DNA from: Betaproteobacteria bacterium
Lineage (GTDB): Bacteria > Pseudomonadota > Gammaproteobacteria > Burkholderiales > Rhodocyclaceae
Direction: 5' to 3'
Assembly (NCBI GenBank): GCA_016720065.1
Contig: JADJXY010000002.1
Location: 1,873,001-1,937,000, forward strand
Length of the DNA stretch: 64,000 nucleotides
Below are positions 56,776 to 64,000 of the stretch, piece by piece. A model generated the notes under the pieces. It made no database searches and was not told the origin of the DNA. It worked only from the letters and a program-made list of their open reading frames with translations. The position numbers were made by a program, and so were the translations under genes. How positions within the stretch are numbered: position 1 is the stretch's first letter; every line of letters begins with the position of its first letter.

Positions 56776-57357
56776 TCACTCCTTGGGCGCCCCCGACGAA
56801 CCGGGCGTTCCCGGCGCCGGCGGGTCCGTGCGCCAGGCCCCGGGAGCCAGGCCCTCCAGGGTGTAGGCGCCCACGGCAGCGCGGATCAGGCGCAGGGTAG
56901 GATACCCGATGGCGGCAGTCATGCGCCGTACCTGGCGGTTTTTTCCCTCGCTGATGCGGATCTCCAGCCAACTGGTGGGGATCGCCGCCCGGTAACGAAT
57001 GGGCGGGTCCCGGGGCCAGAGGCCCGCTGGCTCGTCGATGATCCGCACCCTGGCCGGCTTGGCCGTGAAGTCGGCGAGTTTCACCCCCCGGCGCAGGGGC
57101 TCCAGATCGGCCTCCGCCGGAATGCCCTCCACCTGCGCCCAGTAGGTCTTTTCCAGCTTGTGGCGGGGATGGGCGATGCGGGCCTGCAAGGCCCCGTCGT
57201 CGGTGAGGAGCAGGAGCCCCTCGCTGTCCGCATCCAGGCGCCCGGCCACATATACGCCCTTGACCGGGATGAACTCGTCCAGCGCCCGCCACTTGCCTTC
57301 CGGGGTGAACTGGCTCAGGACGCCGTAGGGTTTGTTGAAGAGGACGAGGGTGACCAC
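56776..57357 (-). CDS. rRNA pseudouridine synthase, RluE-like (RsuA family)
   Basis: This is a 193-residue protein from a GTG start: [20 protein letters not shown]. The catalytic Asp is in [17 protein letters not shown]. Further blocks are [13 protein letters not shown] and [20 protein letters not shown]. There is no S4 domain, as in RluE, which modifies U2457 of 23S rRNA in E. coli. The gene starts 5 bp after the SpmAB fusion gene. Confidence 0.88.
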   Translation of the reverse strand: MVTLVLFNKPYGVLSQFTPEGKWRALDEFIPVKGVYVAGRLDADSEGLLLLTDDGALQARIAHPRHKLEKTYWAQVEGIPAEADLEPLRRGVKLADFTAKPARVRIIDEPAGLWPRDPPIRYRAAIPTSWLEIRISEGKNRQVRRMTAAIGYPTLRLIRAAVGAYTLEGLAPGAWRTDPPAPGTPGSSGAPKE

Positions 57358-57362
57358 GCGAA

Positions 57363-58607
57363 TCAGCGATAGAAGGCGTAGCCGATCAAGATCGCCCCCA
57401 CCAGCCCCACGACGTCGGCGATCAGGCCGCAGGCTACGGCGTAGCGGGTCTTGGTGATATTGACACTGCCGAAGTAGACGGCCAGGACGTAGAAGGTGGT
57501 TTCCGTGGAGCCCTGGATGATGGCGGCCAGCTTGGCGGGGAAGGAATCGACGCCGTAGGTGGTCATCACATCCACCATCAACCCGCGGGCGCCGCTGCCG
57601 CTGAGGGTTTTCATCAGCCCCACCGGCAGGGCCGGGACGAAAGCGTCGTCCAGGCCGAGGGCCAGGACCACGCTGCGGATGGCGCCGATGAGGAAATCCA
57701 TGCCCCCGGTGGTGCGAAAGATGGAGATAGCCGCGAGCATGGCCACCAGGTAGGGGATGATCTGCACCGCCACCCCGAAGCCCTCCTTGGCGCCGTCCAC
57801 GAAGCTCTCGTACACGTCGATGCCCCGCCAGGCCGCCACGGCGACGAAGAGCACGATGAGCGAGACGATGACGCCGCTGCCCAGCAACCCGATCATCTGC
57901 GCCATGCGCTCCGGCGCCAGACCGGAAAGCCCCCAGTAGAGCCCGCCCATGAGGGTGGCGAAACCGGCGAAGAAGGCCAGCACCGGCCGGCAGAAGAGGT
58001 TGATGCGCTGCCACAGGGCCACGGCGACCAGCCCGGCGCAGAAGGAGACGAAGGTGCCGAGCAGGGTGGGCAGAAAGATGTCGGCGGCGTTGAAGCCCAC
58101 CAGCCCCTGCTGCAGGGCGATGCTCTGGCGGATGGCGATGACGGTGGTAGGAATCAGCGTGATGCCCGCCGTATTGAGCACCAGGAACATGATCATCGGG
58201 TTGCTGGCCGTGTCCTTGTGCGGGTTGATCTCCTGCAATTCCCGCATGGCCTTGAGGCCCAGGGGCGTGGCGGCGTTGTCCAGGCCCAGCATGTTGGCGG
58301 AAACATTCATGACGATGCTGCCGCCCGCCGGGTGCCCCGGCGGAATCTCGGGAAACACGCGGCGGAAGAAGGGCGCCACGGCCCGTCCAAAAAGTTCGAT
58401 CAGCCCGCCCCGCTCGCCGATCTTCATGATCCCCAGCCACAGGCTCATGAGGCCCACCAGGCCGAGGGCAATGTCGAAACCGGTCTTGGCTGTGTCGAAC
58501 AGCCCCGTCAGCACCCGGGAAAACACCTCGACATCGCCTTGCAGGGTCTGCACCACGGCAGCCACGAAGCCAAGGAGGACGAAGGCGATCCAGATGCGAT
58601 TGAGCAC
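57363..58607 (-). CDS. Fused SpmA-SpmB nucleoside-recognition membrane protein
   Basis: This is a 414-residue polytopic protein. The start is taken at GTG ([20 protein letters not shown] follows); the open frame runs 79 codons further but with low-complexity sequence unlike the family. The N-terminal half matches SpmA ([40 protein letters not shown]). The C-terminal half matches SpmB ([38 protein letters not shown]). In Bacillus SpmA and SpmB act in spore core dehydration; here the host is a non-sporulating bacterium and the role is unknown, perhaps transport. Confidence 0.88.
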   Translation of the reverse strand: MLNRIWIAFVLLGFVAAVVQTLQGDVEVFSRVLTGLFDTAKTGFDIALGLVGLMSLWLGIMKIGERGGLIELFGRAVAPFFRRVFPEIPPGHPAGGSIVMNVSANMLGLDNAATPLGLKAMRELQEINPHKDTASNPMIMFLVLNTAGITLIPTTVIAIRQSIALQQGLVGFNAADIFLPTLLGTFVSFCAGLVAVALWQRINLFCRPVLAFFAGFATLMGGLYWGLSGLAPERMAQMIGLLGSGVIVSLIVLFVAVAAWRGIDVYESFVDGAKEGFGVAVQIIPYLVAMLAAISIFRTTGGMDFLIGAIRSVVLALGLDDAFVPALPVGLMKTLSGSGARGLMVDVMTTYGVDSFPAKLAAIIQGSTETTFYVLAVYFGSVNITKTRYAVACGLIADVVGLVGAILIGYAFYR

Positions 58608-58641
58608 GGGAGCGGGAATGCCGCGCGGGTAGAGGGGGGTT

Positions 58642-59187
58642 TCAGGCCACAGCGCGGCGCAGAAGCCGGCCCACACCCTGGCGCAGGCGCTGCCACCAGG
58701 TGCGGCCGGCCGAGGGCAGCGCCGCACACGCCGCCCCGGGGGCAGGCTGCGGAAGGCAAGCCGCCAACGCAGCAGGCAGCGCCTCAGGGGCGACGGATGC
58801 GGACACGGGCTGCGCCGCACTGGCCGGAACGGAAACCAGCGCATCCACTGCGCCAGGCTCGACCGGCGCCGGTGCCGGCGACAAGGCCGCGGGCTCTGCG
58901 GAAGTCGTCGCAGTCTGGGGAGAGAGGGCCTCGCCGGCCGGGGGGAGGACGGCGGCGACGGCGATGGGCGGGGAAGAGACTGTCACCGCAGCAACGGGCG
59001 CAGGCACGGCCAGGATCGGCGTCTCGACCGCCGGCGAAGCCTTCGCCAAGGCCTTTCCGCGCGCCGCGCGAGCCCGCGGTGCTGCCGCGGGCCTGGGGTG
59101 GCGCTTGGCCGCGGGCGCAGCGGGTTCGTCACGCAGATAGCTCGATTTGCGTTCGTCAAAGTGCTCGATTTCGTCGAAGGTCAACAT
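58642..59187 (-). CDS. Ala/Pro-rich hypothetical protein
   Basis: This is a 181-residue protein. The ends look ordered (start MLTFDEIEHFDERKSSYLRD; end WWQRLRQGVGRLLRRAV), and the middle is mostly Ala, Pro, Val and Ser. GGAG lies seven bases before the ATG. I do not recognise a family. The basic amphipathic C-terminus could bind membrane or nucleic acid. Strong amino-acid bias in a GC-rich genome means it could be a chance frame. Confidence 0.5.
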   Translation of the reverse strand: MLTFDEIEHFDERKSSYLRDEPAAPAAKRHPRPAAAPRARAARGKALAKASPAVETPILAVPAPVAAVTVSSPPIAVAAVLPPAGEALSPQTATTSAEPAALSPAPAPVEPGAVDALVSVPASAAQPVSASVAPEALPAALAACLPQPAPGAACAALPSAGRTWWQRLRQGVGRLLRRAVA

Positions 59188-59307
59188 GGCGAATCTCCGT
59201 GAATTGGCCGTGACGCCCGCCGCTGCCAGCGCAGGGCGTCACGTTTCCTATCCGGCAGGATAACAGAAATGGTGCACCGCACCAAAGCCACCCCGGACCT
59301 GCACCGG

Positions 59308-60021
59308 CTATTCCACCCCGCCGGGCAGCCGCCAGGGCTCCCGGACCGTCTGGTAGACCGCGTGGGGCAACTGCACCAGCACCGGCGCCAGCGTCCCGTC
59401 GAGCCAGGTCGCCAGGGCCAGCATGTCCTCCCGCGCCAGGGCCGTGCACCCGGCCGTCGGCACCCCCGGCGCCTCCCAGATGTGCAGAAAAATGCAGGAA
59501 CCCGCCCCAGGCACCACGGGATCGCCGTTGTAGCCGACCACGGCCCCGACCTCGTAGCGCCCGTCCCGGCGCAGCATGTCTTCGCAGGAACGCCAGTCCT
59601 TGTCGACCCGGCGTTGATCGACGATGCGGTTGTAGTGGCGGGAAGCCGGGTCATCGATGCACTTCAGGTCCGGCGTCGCCGCAAGAAAGGGTAGCCGGGC
59701 AACGCGCGCCACCGCCTCACCGGCGCTGCCGTAACCGAACAGCCCGGTGACGGGGAAAATCCCGGCGGGAGAACGACCGTCACCTTCCCGCTTGAGCGGC
59801 GCCGCGCTCAAGCGGGCATCCGGAAAACCACTCCCCACCGCCATCCCCGCCCGGCCGAGCACGGCCCGGAACGGCCCCGGGCCGGCTTGCCACGGCAGTC
59901 CGGGGGAAGCGGAGGCAAAGCACTGGAGAGTTGCCGCAGGGCTGTCCCAAGCTTCGCCGAGGACCAGGACGAGTTGCGTGGGTAACCGGCATGCAAGTGA
60001 CGCTTGGGCTTTAAGCGACAT
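59308..60021 (-). CDS. L,D-transpeptidase-like (YkuD fold) protein
   Basis: This is a 237-residue protein. The YkuD catalytic region is GSCIFLHIWEAPGVPTAGCT, with His180 and Cys192. Upstream are SPAGIFPVTGLFGYG and SRHYNRIVD, as in the YafK/COG3786 type. Such enzymes cross-link or modify peptidoglycan stems. No signal peptide is visible, and an in-frame stop lies three codons upstream of the ATG, so export is unexplained. Confidence 0.85.
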   Translation of the reverse strand: MSLKAQASLACRLPTQLVLVLGEAWDSPAATLQCFASASPGLPWQAGPGPFRAVLGRAGMAVGSGFPDARLSAAPLKREGDGRSPAGIFPVTGLFGYGSAGEAVARVARLPFLAATPDLKCIDDPASRHYNRIVDQRRVDKDWRSCEDMLRRDGRYEVGAVVGYNGDPVVPGAGSCIFLHIWEAPGVPTAGCTALAREDMLALATWLDGTLAPVLVQLPHAVYQTVREPWRLPGGVE

Positions 60022-60209
60022 ACCGCTTCACGGGGAGGGCGGGGGAAGAATGCGGCCACGACTTCCGCGTCCAGGCGTCTTGTCTCCCGGTGCCCGCCAG
60101 GAACGCCTTCATTGCCGCAAGGCTCGGGTGAAGACTGCGTCGTTGGAAAGGTTGGCGATGCCGGTCAAAGCCTGCGGACTGCGCCGGCGCAGGTTAGATC
60201 TGGGCTGGG

Positions 60210-61271
60210 TCATGATTCGTCCTCGTCGCCCTGGATTTCATCGCCCGCCAGCTCGCGCTCGATCTGTTCGATGCTGGGCAGGCTGGTTTGCAGTTCGGCG
60301 GGTAGCGATTCGAGCAACTTGTATTCGGCAACGCCCATCGGTTGCGTCTTGTCGCCCAGGGCGTACTCCGCCACGATTTTGTTCTTGGTCTTGCAGAGCA
60401 GGAGACCGAGGGTCGGATTGTCGTGCTCGCTTTTCACCTGCCGATCGACGGCGGTCAGGTAAAACCCCAGTTGCCCCAGGTGCTCGGGCTTGAATTTGCC
60501 GCCCTTGAGCTCGATGACCACATAGCAGCGCAGTTTCAGATGATAGAACAGCAGGTCGATGAAGAACTCGTCGCCGCCCACGTCCAGCAGCACTTGCCGC
60601 CCGACGAAGGCAAAGCCGGCGCCCAGTTCCAGCAGGAATTCGGTGACGTGCCGAACGAGGGCGCCCTCGATGTCGCGTTCTTGCGCTTCATGCGTCAGGC
60701 CAAGGAAGTCAAAACGGTAGGGGTCTTTCAGAGACTCGAGGGCAAGGTCGGACTGCGGCCTGGGCAAGCGCGCCTCGAAGTTGGTGACGGCGGTGCCGCT
60801 GCGCGCGATCAGGCGGGTTTCTATCTGGATGTTCAGCACATTGCGAGACCAATTGTGTTCGATGGTCTTGGCGATGTACCAGCGGCGTTCTTCCGGCGTA
60901 TTCAATCGATCCAGCAGCACCAGATTGTGGCCCCAGGGCAATTGTGCAGCAGCCTGTTGCACAAATTCCTCATCCGGCCAGGCCTCGGCAAAGGCGCGCA
61001 TGTACTTGAGGTTGCGCGGCGAAAACCCTTTCATGTCCGGGAAAGCGGTGCGCAGGTCCTGCGCCAGCCGCTCGATGACCTTCGCCCCCCAGCCTTGTTC
61101 GGCCTGCCGCGCCAGGATGTCGCGCCCGATCTGCCAGTAGAGCCGCACCAGTTCGCGATTGACCGCCAGCGCGGTGCGCTGCTGGGCGCCGTGAATGCGG
61201 GCTTTCAGCTCGTTCAGCCAGTCGGCGTAGCCAGCGGGCGGCGCGGTCAGGCGGGCCGGCTTGTCGTTCAT
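60210..61271 (-). CDS. PDDEXK nuclease-domain protein of the DUF1016/YhcG family
   Basis: This is a 353-residue protein. The N-terminal domain (residues about 15-165) has RTALAVNRELVRLYWQIGRD, GFSPRNLKYMRAFAEAWP and LPWGHNLVLLDRL. The C-terminal nuclease core has FFIDLLFYHLKLRCYVVIEL followed by KGGKFKPEHLGQL; the Asp, Glu and Lys of PDDEXK enzymes are in FIDLLF and VIELKGG. DUF1016 proteins often sit in restriction or defence loci, but no methylase is nearby. Its ATG overlaps the stop of a small upstream frame. Confidence 0.9.
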   Translation of the reverse strand: MNDKPARLTAPPAGYADWLNELKARIHGAQQRTALAVNRELVRLYWQIGRDILARQAEQGWGAKVIERLAQDLRTAFPDMKGFSPRNLKYMRAFAEAWPDEEFVQQAAAQLPWGHNLVLLDRLNTPEERRWYIAKTIEHNWSRNVLNIQIETRLIARSGTAVTNFEARLPRPQSDLALESLKDPYRFDFLGLTHEAQERDIEGALVRHVTEFLLELGAGFAFVGRQVLLDVGGDEFFIDLLFYHLKLRCYVVIELKGGKFKPEHLGQLGFYLTAVDRQVKSEHDNPTLGLLLCKTKNKIVAEYALGDKTQPMGVAEYKLLESLPAELQTSLPSIEQIERELAGDEIQGDEDES

Positions 61272-61480
61272 GGTTTCGTTTCCTCCGCCTGATTCGCAAC
61301 AGCGGCCAATCCGCCGAAAGTGGCTGCCGACTCACTTGCCGTCATCGGCGGCCAGGACTTTATCGGCATGAAGACTTCGTGCTTGCCGAGGGGGGAGTCC
61401 ATGGGCTTGCGGGACGTCCTCGGACTCACGGGATAGCACCAAAGGCGGCAAGCCTCGGGAATCAGGACATTATGCCTCAT
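61268..61480 (-). CDS. Doubtful small frame upstream of the DUF1016 gene
   Basis: An open frame here would encode about 70 residues (MRHNVLIPEACRLWCYP at the start, SESAATFGGLAAVANQAEET near the end). Its TGA overlaps the DUF1016 ATG (ATGA). No family is recognised. It may be the remnant 3' end of a lost partner gene, or chance. The rest of 61481-61566 shows nothing. Confidence 0.25.
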   Translation of the reverse strand: MRHNVLIPEACRLWCYPVSPRTSRKPMDSPLGKHEVFMPIKSWPPMTASESAATFGGLAAVANQAEETKP

Positions 61481-61566
61481 ACCCACATTGACTTTAGCCC
61501 GATCACGGGGCGCGGACTGCGGACGGCGCAAGTGCGGGCCGCTCCCGCCCCGAACCGGAACGCCCC

Positions 61567-62139
61567 TCACCCCCCCATCCGCTTCACCTCCTCATGCCGC
61601 GGGCAACTCAGCAGATGATCATTCACCATCCCCGCCGCCTGCATGAAGGCGTAGCAGATGGTGGAGCCGACGAACTTGAAGCCGGCGCGGGCCAGGGCCT
61701 TGCTCATGGCGTCGGATTCCGGCGTCTTGGCGGGGACTTCGGCCAGGGACGCCCAGGCGTTCTGGATGGGGGGACCGCCGACGAAGGACCACAGGAAATC
61801 GCTGAAGGACTGCCCGCTGGCGGTGAGGGCGAGAAAAGCCCTCGCGTTGCCGAGGGCGGCGGCCACCTTGGCCCGGTTGCGCACGATGCCCGGATCGGCC
61901 AGCAGGGCCGCAACCTTGGCGTCGTCGTAGCGGGCGATGGCGGCGGGGTCGAAGCCGTCGAACACGCGGCGGTAGTGCTCCCGCTTCTTGAGGAGGGTGG
62001 ACCAGGAAAGTCCGGCCTGGGCGCCTTCCAGGATGAGGAGCTCGAAGAGGGCGCGGTCGTCGCGCAGGGGGACGCCCCATTCCTCGTCGTGGTAGCGGCG
62101 GTAGAGTTCGAATCCGGTGCACCAGGGGCAGGGTTCCAT
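61567..62139 (-). CDS. tag: DNA-3-methyladenine glycosylase I
   Basis: Tag removes 3-methyladenine from alkylated DNA. From MEPCPWCTGFELYRRYHDEE the protein is 190 residues. Landmarks are the DEEWGVPLRDD stretch, GLSWSTLLKKREHYRRVFDG and FKFVGSTICYAFMQAAGMVN. The zinc-binding Cys and His residues are near the N-terminus (Cys4) and at the end (CPRHEEV). The frame is open 41 codons further upstream but with no similarity. Confidence 0.95.
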   Translation of the reverse strand: MEPCPWCTGFELYRRYHDEEWGVPLRDDRALFELLILEGAQAGLSWSTLLKKREHYRRVFDGFDPAAIARYDDAKVAALLADPGIVRNRAKVAAALGNARAFLALTASGQSFSDFLWSFVGGPPIQNAWASLAEVPAKTPESDAMSKALARAGFKFVGSTICYAFMQAAGMVNDHLLSCPRHEEVKRMGG

Positions 62140-62260
62140 GGGAGGTCTCGCAGAGCGTTGGGGTTTCGCCTGACCCCGGCAAGGTGCGAGAGGCTGGCGG
62201 GGAGCGCGGCGCAGAGTAGTATGAAGGAAAGGCGCGACGGGTGAGGGGAAGGAGGCGGGC

Positions 62261-64000
62261 ATGTTTCCTGATTTTCGGCAGCTGACGCGGGGTGTCTCTC
62301 AGGCAGCGGCCGCTCTGGCGATGCTCTGGCCGGGCATGGCCCCTCTGCCGGCCCTGGCGGAAGACACCTGCGCCCGCAGCCTCCCGCCGCTTTCCCAGGA
62401 CTTCACCCCCGGAGGTCCTGTCCCGCCGGCCATTCCCGGCCGTGTGATCCCCATGCCCCATGTGCTGCGCGACGAATTTCTGGTCGCTTCCTGGCTGCAG
62501 GGCTTCTACAACGCCGCACCGGGCTACGACCGCGGCCTCAATTGGGGCGGCCCCGAGGTTCTGCGGGGGGGCGACATTACGGGCACCTTGCAGGGTCTGG
62601 CCGACATGGCCGAGTTTTTCGACTTTTCCCGCCCGCAGCAAACCGACACCCTGATCCTGAGCAAGTATTTCGTGGATGTCCTGCGCCAGCAGAAGCAGGT
62701 GGAAGCGGCCATCCAGATCGCCAAGAACGAGGCGCGCAATCACGCCATGACCCTCAAGAATCGTCTGGCCTGCGGGCAGTCGGGAGACTATTCCTACCGC
62801 GGCCGCGAGATCGTCATGGGCGACGACTACAGTTTCAGCGTGCATCTGGCCATCGGTTCCTTCAGCGTCTTCTGGGAGGCGACCTGCCGGGTCGGCCCCA
62901 AGCGCTGCTGCATCCCCGACGCCGGCAGCGAATCGGGTTTCCGGGACGAGGCCGAATTCCACTGCGACATCGACTTCACCCTCTACGACAACTACAACTT
63001 CAGCATCCGCTCCGGCACCGGGGGAACGGGTCTGCTCAAGGCGATCAATCCCCTGGGCTGGTTCGGCACCAGCTTCCACCAGTACGGGCGCTGGCGGCAG
63101 GGCGTGGAGGGTCGCCTCACCCATGCCATGAGCCCAGCGGCTGCGGCCTGTTGCCGCCGCACGGCGGCCGATCCGCCCCCGCCTCCTCCGCCGCCGCCTC
63201 AGCCCCCCGATCCTCCCCCCGTGCAGCCGCCGCCCGGCGACGGTCCCGCCCCGACCGGCGAGGCGCCCTGCCCCGAGTGCGACCCCATCGCCGCCCAGAT
63301 CGCCGCCGCCGAGCAGGCCCTGGCCGACGCGGAAGCCCGCGTCGCCGCCTTGCGCCAGGCGGCGGAAGACAACCGCCGCAAGCGGGCCGCCGAGGAGGCC
63401 CGTCTCAAGGATCTCCAGCGCGAGCAGGACAAGGGCGAATGGACCGCCTCGGGCAGCGACCCGGAAACCGGCATCAGCAAGGATTACGACGCCACCCGGG
63501 GCGACGGGCAGGTCCATGTCACGGTGCGCAACGCCAAGGGCGAGGTGATCGACAGCTACAGCTATCCACGCAGCCGCAACGCCAGCGAAATCCGCAGCCG
63601 CATCGAGGCCACACAGAAGACCCTGGCCGACTTGCGGGCGGAAGGGGCCCGTCTGGACGAGCAACTCGGCAATGCCCTGAAGGAGCAACGCCGGCTTTCC
63701 GCGGAGCTGCGCCGCTTGCGGGCGGAACTTGAAGCCTGCCTGAAGCGCTGCCGCGGCGGGGGAGAAGACGGCGGCGGGACCGGCGCCCTGCCCGGCGGCG
63801 GCTGCAGTTTCCCGCCCGCCAAGCCCGCCATCCTCGGCCCCCGGGACCAGTTCGGCTACGGCGGCGAGCAGAAGGCGGCCGAAGTGGGCAAGGCCGCCCT
63901 CGGCCTGCTGGGTGGACTTTTGGGCGGCCGCGGCGGTGGCGGCCGGGGCGGTGGCCCCCTGGGTGGCGGGTCGGACGACGGCAAACCGCCCCTGGCCGAC
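62261..64000 (+). CDS. Large exported protein with proline-rich linker and coiled coil (cut by right edge)
   Basis: 580 codons are open to the window end. The ribosome binding site AAGGAGG precedes MFPDFRQLTRGVSQAAAALA; a signal peptide ends near LPALAED. Residues about 35-300 form a domain with several Cys, including CRVGPKRCCIPD and a DIDFTLYDNYNFSIRSGTGG stretch. A proline-rich linker follows (PPPPPPPPQPPDPPPVQPPP), then CPECDP, two coiled-coil segments rich in Ala, Glu and Arg, and a Gly-rich region. I do not recognise a family. It is divergent from tag. Confidence 0.8.
   Translation, partial: MFPDFRQLTRGVSQAAAALAMLWPGMAPLPALAEDTCARSLPPLSQDFTPGGPVPPAIPGRVIPMPHVLRDEFLVASWLQGFYNAAPGYDRGLNWGGPEVLRGGDITGTLQGLADMAEFFDFSRPQQTDTLILSKYFVDVLRQQKQVEAAIQIAKNEARNHAMTLKNRLACGQSGDYSYRGREIVMGDDYSFSVHLAIGSFSVFWEATCRVGPKRCCIPDAGSESGFRDEAEFHCDIDFTLYDNYNFSIRSGTGGTGLLKAINPLGWFGTSFHQYGRWRQGVEGRLTHAMSPAAAACCRRTAADPPPPPPPPPQPPDPPPVQPPPGDGPAPTGEAPCPECDPIAAQIAAAEQALADAEARVAALRQAAEDNRRKRAAEEARLKDLQREQDKGEWTASGSDPETGISKDYDATRGDGQVHVTVRNAKGEVIDSYSYPRSRNASEIRSRIEATQKTLADLRAEGARLDEQLGNALKEQRRLSAELRRLRAELEACLKRCRGGGEDGGGTGALPGGGCSFPPAKPAILGPRDQFGYGGEQKAAEVGKAALGLLGGLLGGRGGGGRGGGPLGGGSDDGKPPLAD

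Noticed and set aside
61619..63688. 689-codon minus-strand frame spanning tag and the right-edge gene
   Set aside because: It combines antisense of the exported protein with an out-of-frame reading of tag; the plus-strand frame has a signal peptide and a strong ribosome binding site.

Overview
The window is high-GC DNA, densely packed with genes on both strands. It looks like a free-living, motile, microaerobic betaproteobacterium, most likely of the Rhodocyclales. The basis is the gene set: polar-flagellum style chemotaxis genes with CheV and CheZ, a cbb3 oxidase cluster with an ANR/FNR box, a PPi-dependent phosphofructokinase beside a proton-pumping pyrophosphatase, and lpxK-kdsB-adk. The genus assignment is inference; no 16S gene or marker search was available. 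No insertion sequence, prophage, integrase or CRISPR array was seen.

Region 1 (1-18.3 kb, minus strand) is one large chemotaxis and motor locus. Read in the direction of transcription it runs motA, motB, a receptor-like protein with no sensory domain, cheY, cheA, cheW, a PAS receptor, a periplasmic-sensor receptor, cheR, cheD, cheB and a STAS protein. It continues with two cheV genes, a second cheY, cheZ and the start of a second cheA that leaves the window. Two receptors share almost identical signalling-domain DNA. The first CheA carries five YGFFxPLP-type repeats in its linker.

Region 2 (18.3-28.6 kb) starts with a NUDIX hydrolase and a TonB-like protein. It then holds the cbb3 oxidase genes in two transcription units (ccoI-ccoS, and ccoNOQP followed by ccoG-ccoH and a tiny DUF3149 protein), and ends with a tRNA-Thr.

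Region 3 (28.6-41.7 kb) is housekeeping: murJ, a PEBP-family protein, hppA with PPi-dependent phosphofructokinase and adk (a pyrophosphate and adenylate energy group), kdsB-Trm112-lpxK-exbD-exbB, a GNAT (FeeM-like)-PilZ protein, xseA and sodB.

Region 4 (41.8-53.5 kb) is accessory: a PEP-CTERM protein, a MocR-type regulator, a DUF2917 protein and a four-gene minus-strand operon. The operon encodes an exported TPR-CHAT caspase-like protein, a two-partner-secretion exoprotein of about ten 58-residue beta-helix repeats, its TpsB transporter, and a FecR/NTF2-like exported protein. This operon is the best candidate for an incompletely described system.

Region 5 (53.7-64 kb) holds smaller genes: a membrane protein with a BRO-N-like domain coupled to a GST, DUF995, ubiC, DUF192, an RluE-like pseudouridine synthase, a fused SpmA-SpmB protein, a YkuD transpeptidase, a DUF1016 nuclease, tag, and a large exported proline-rich/coiled-coil protein cut by the right edge.
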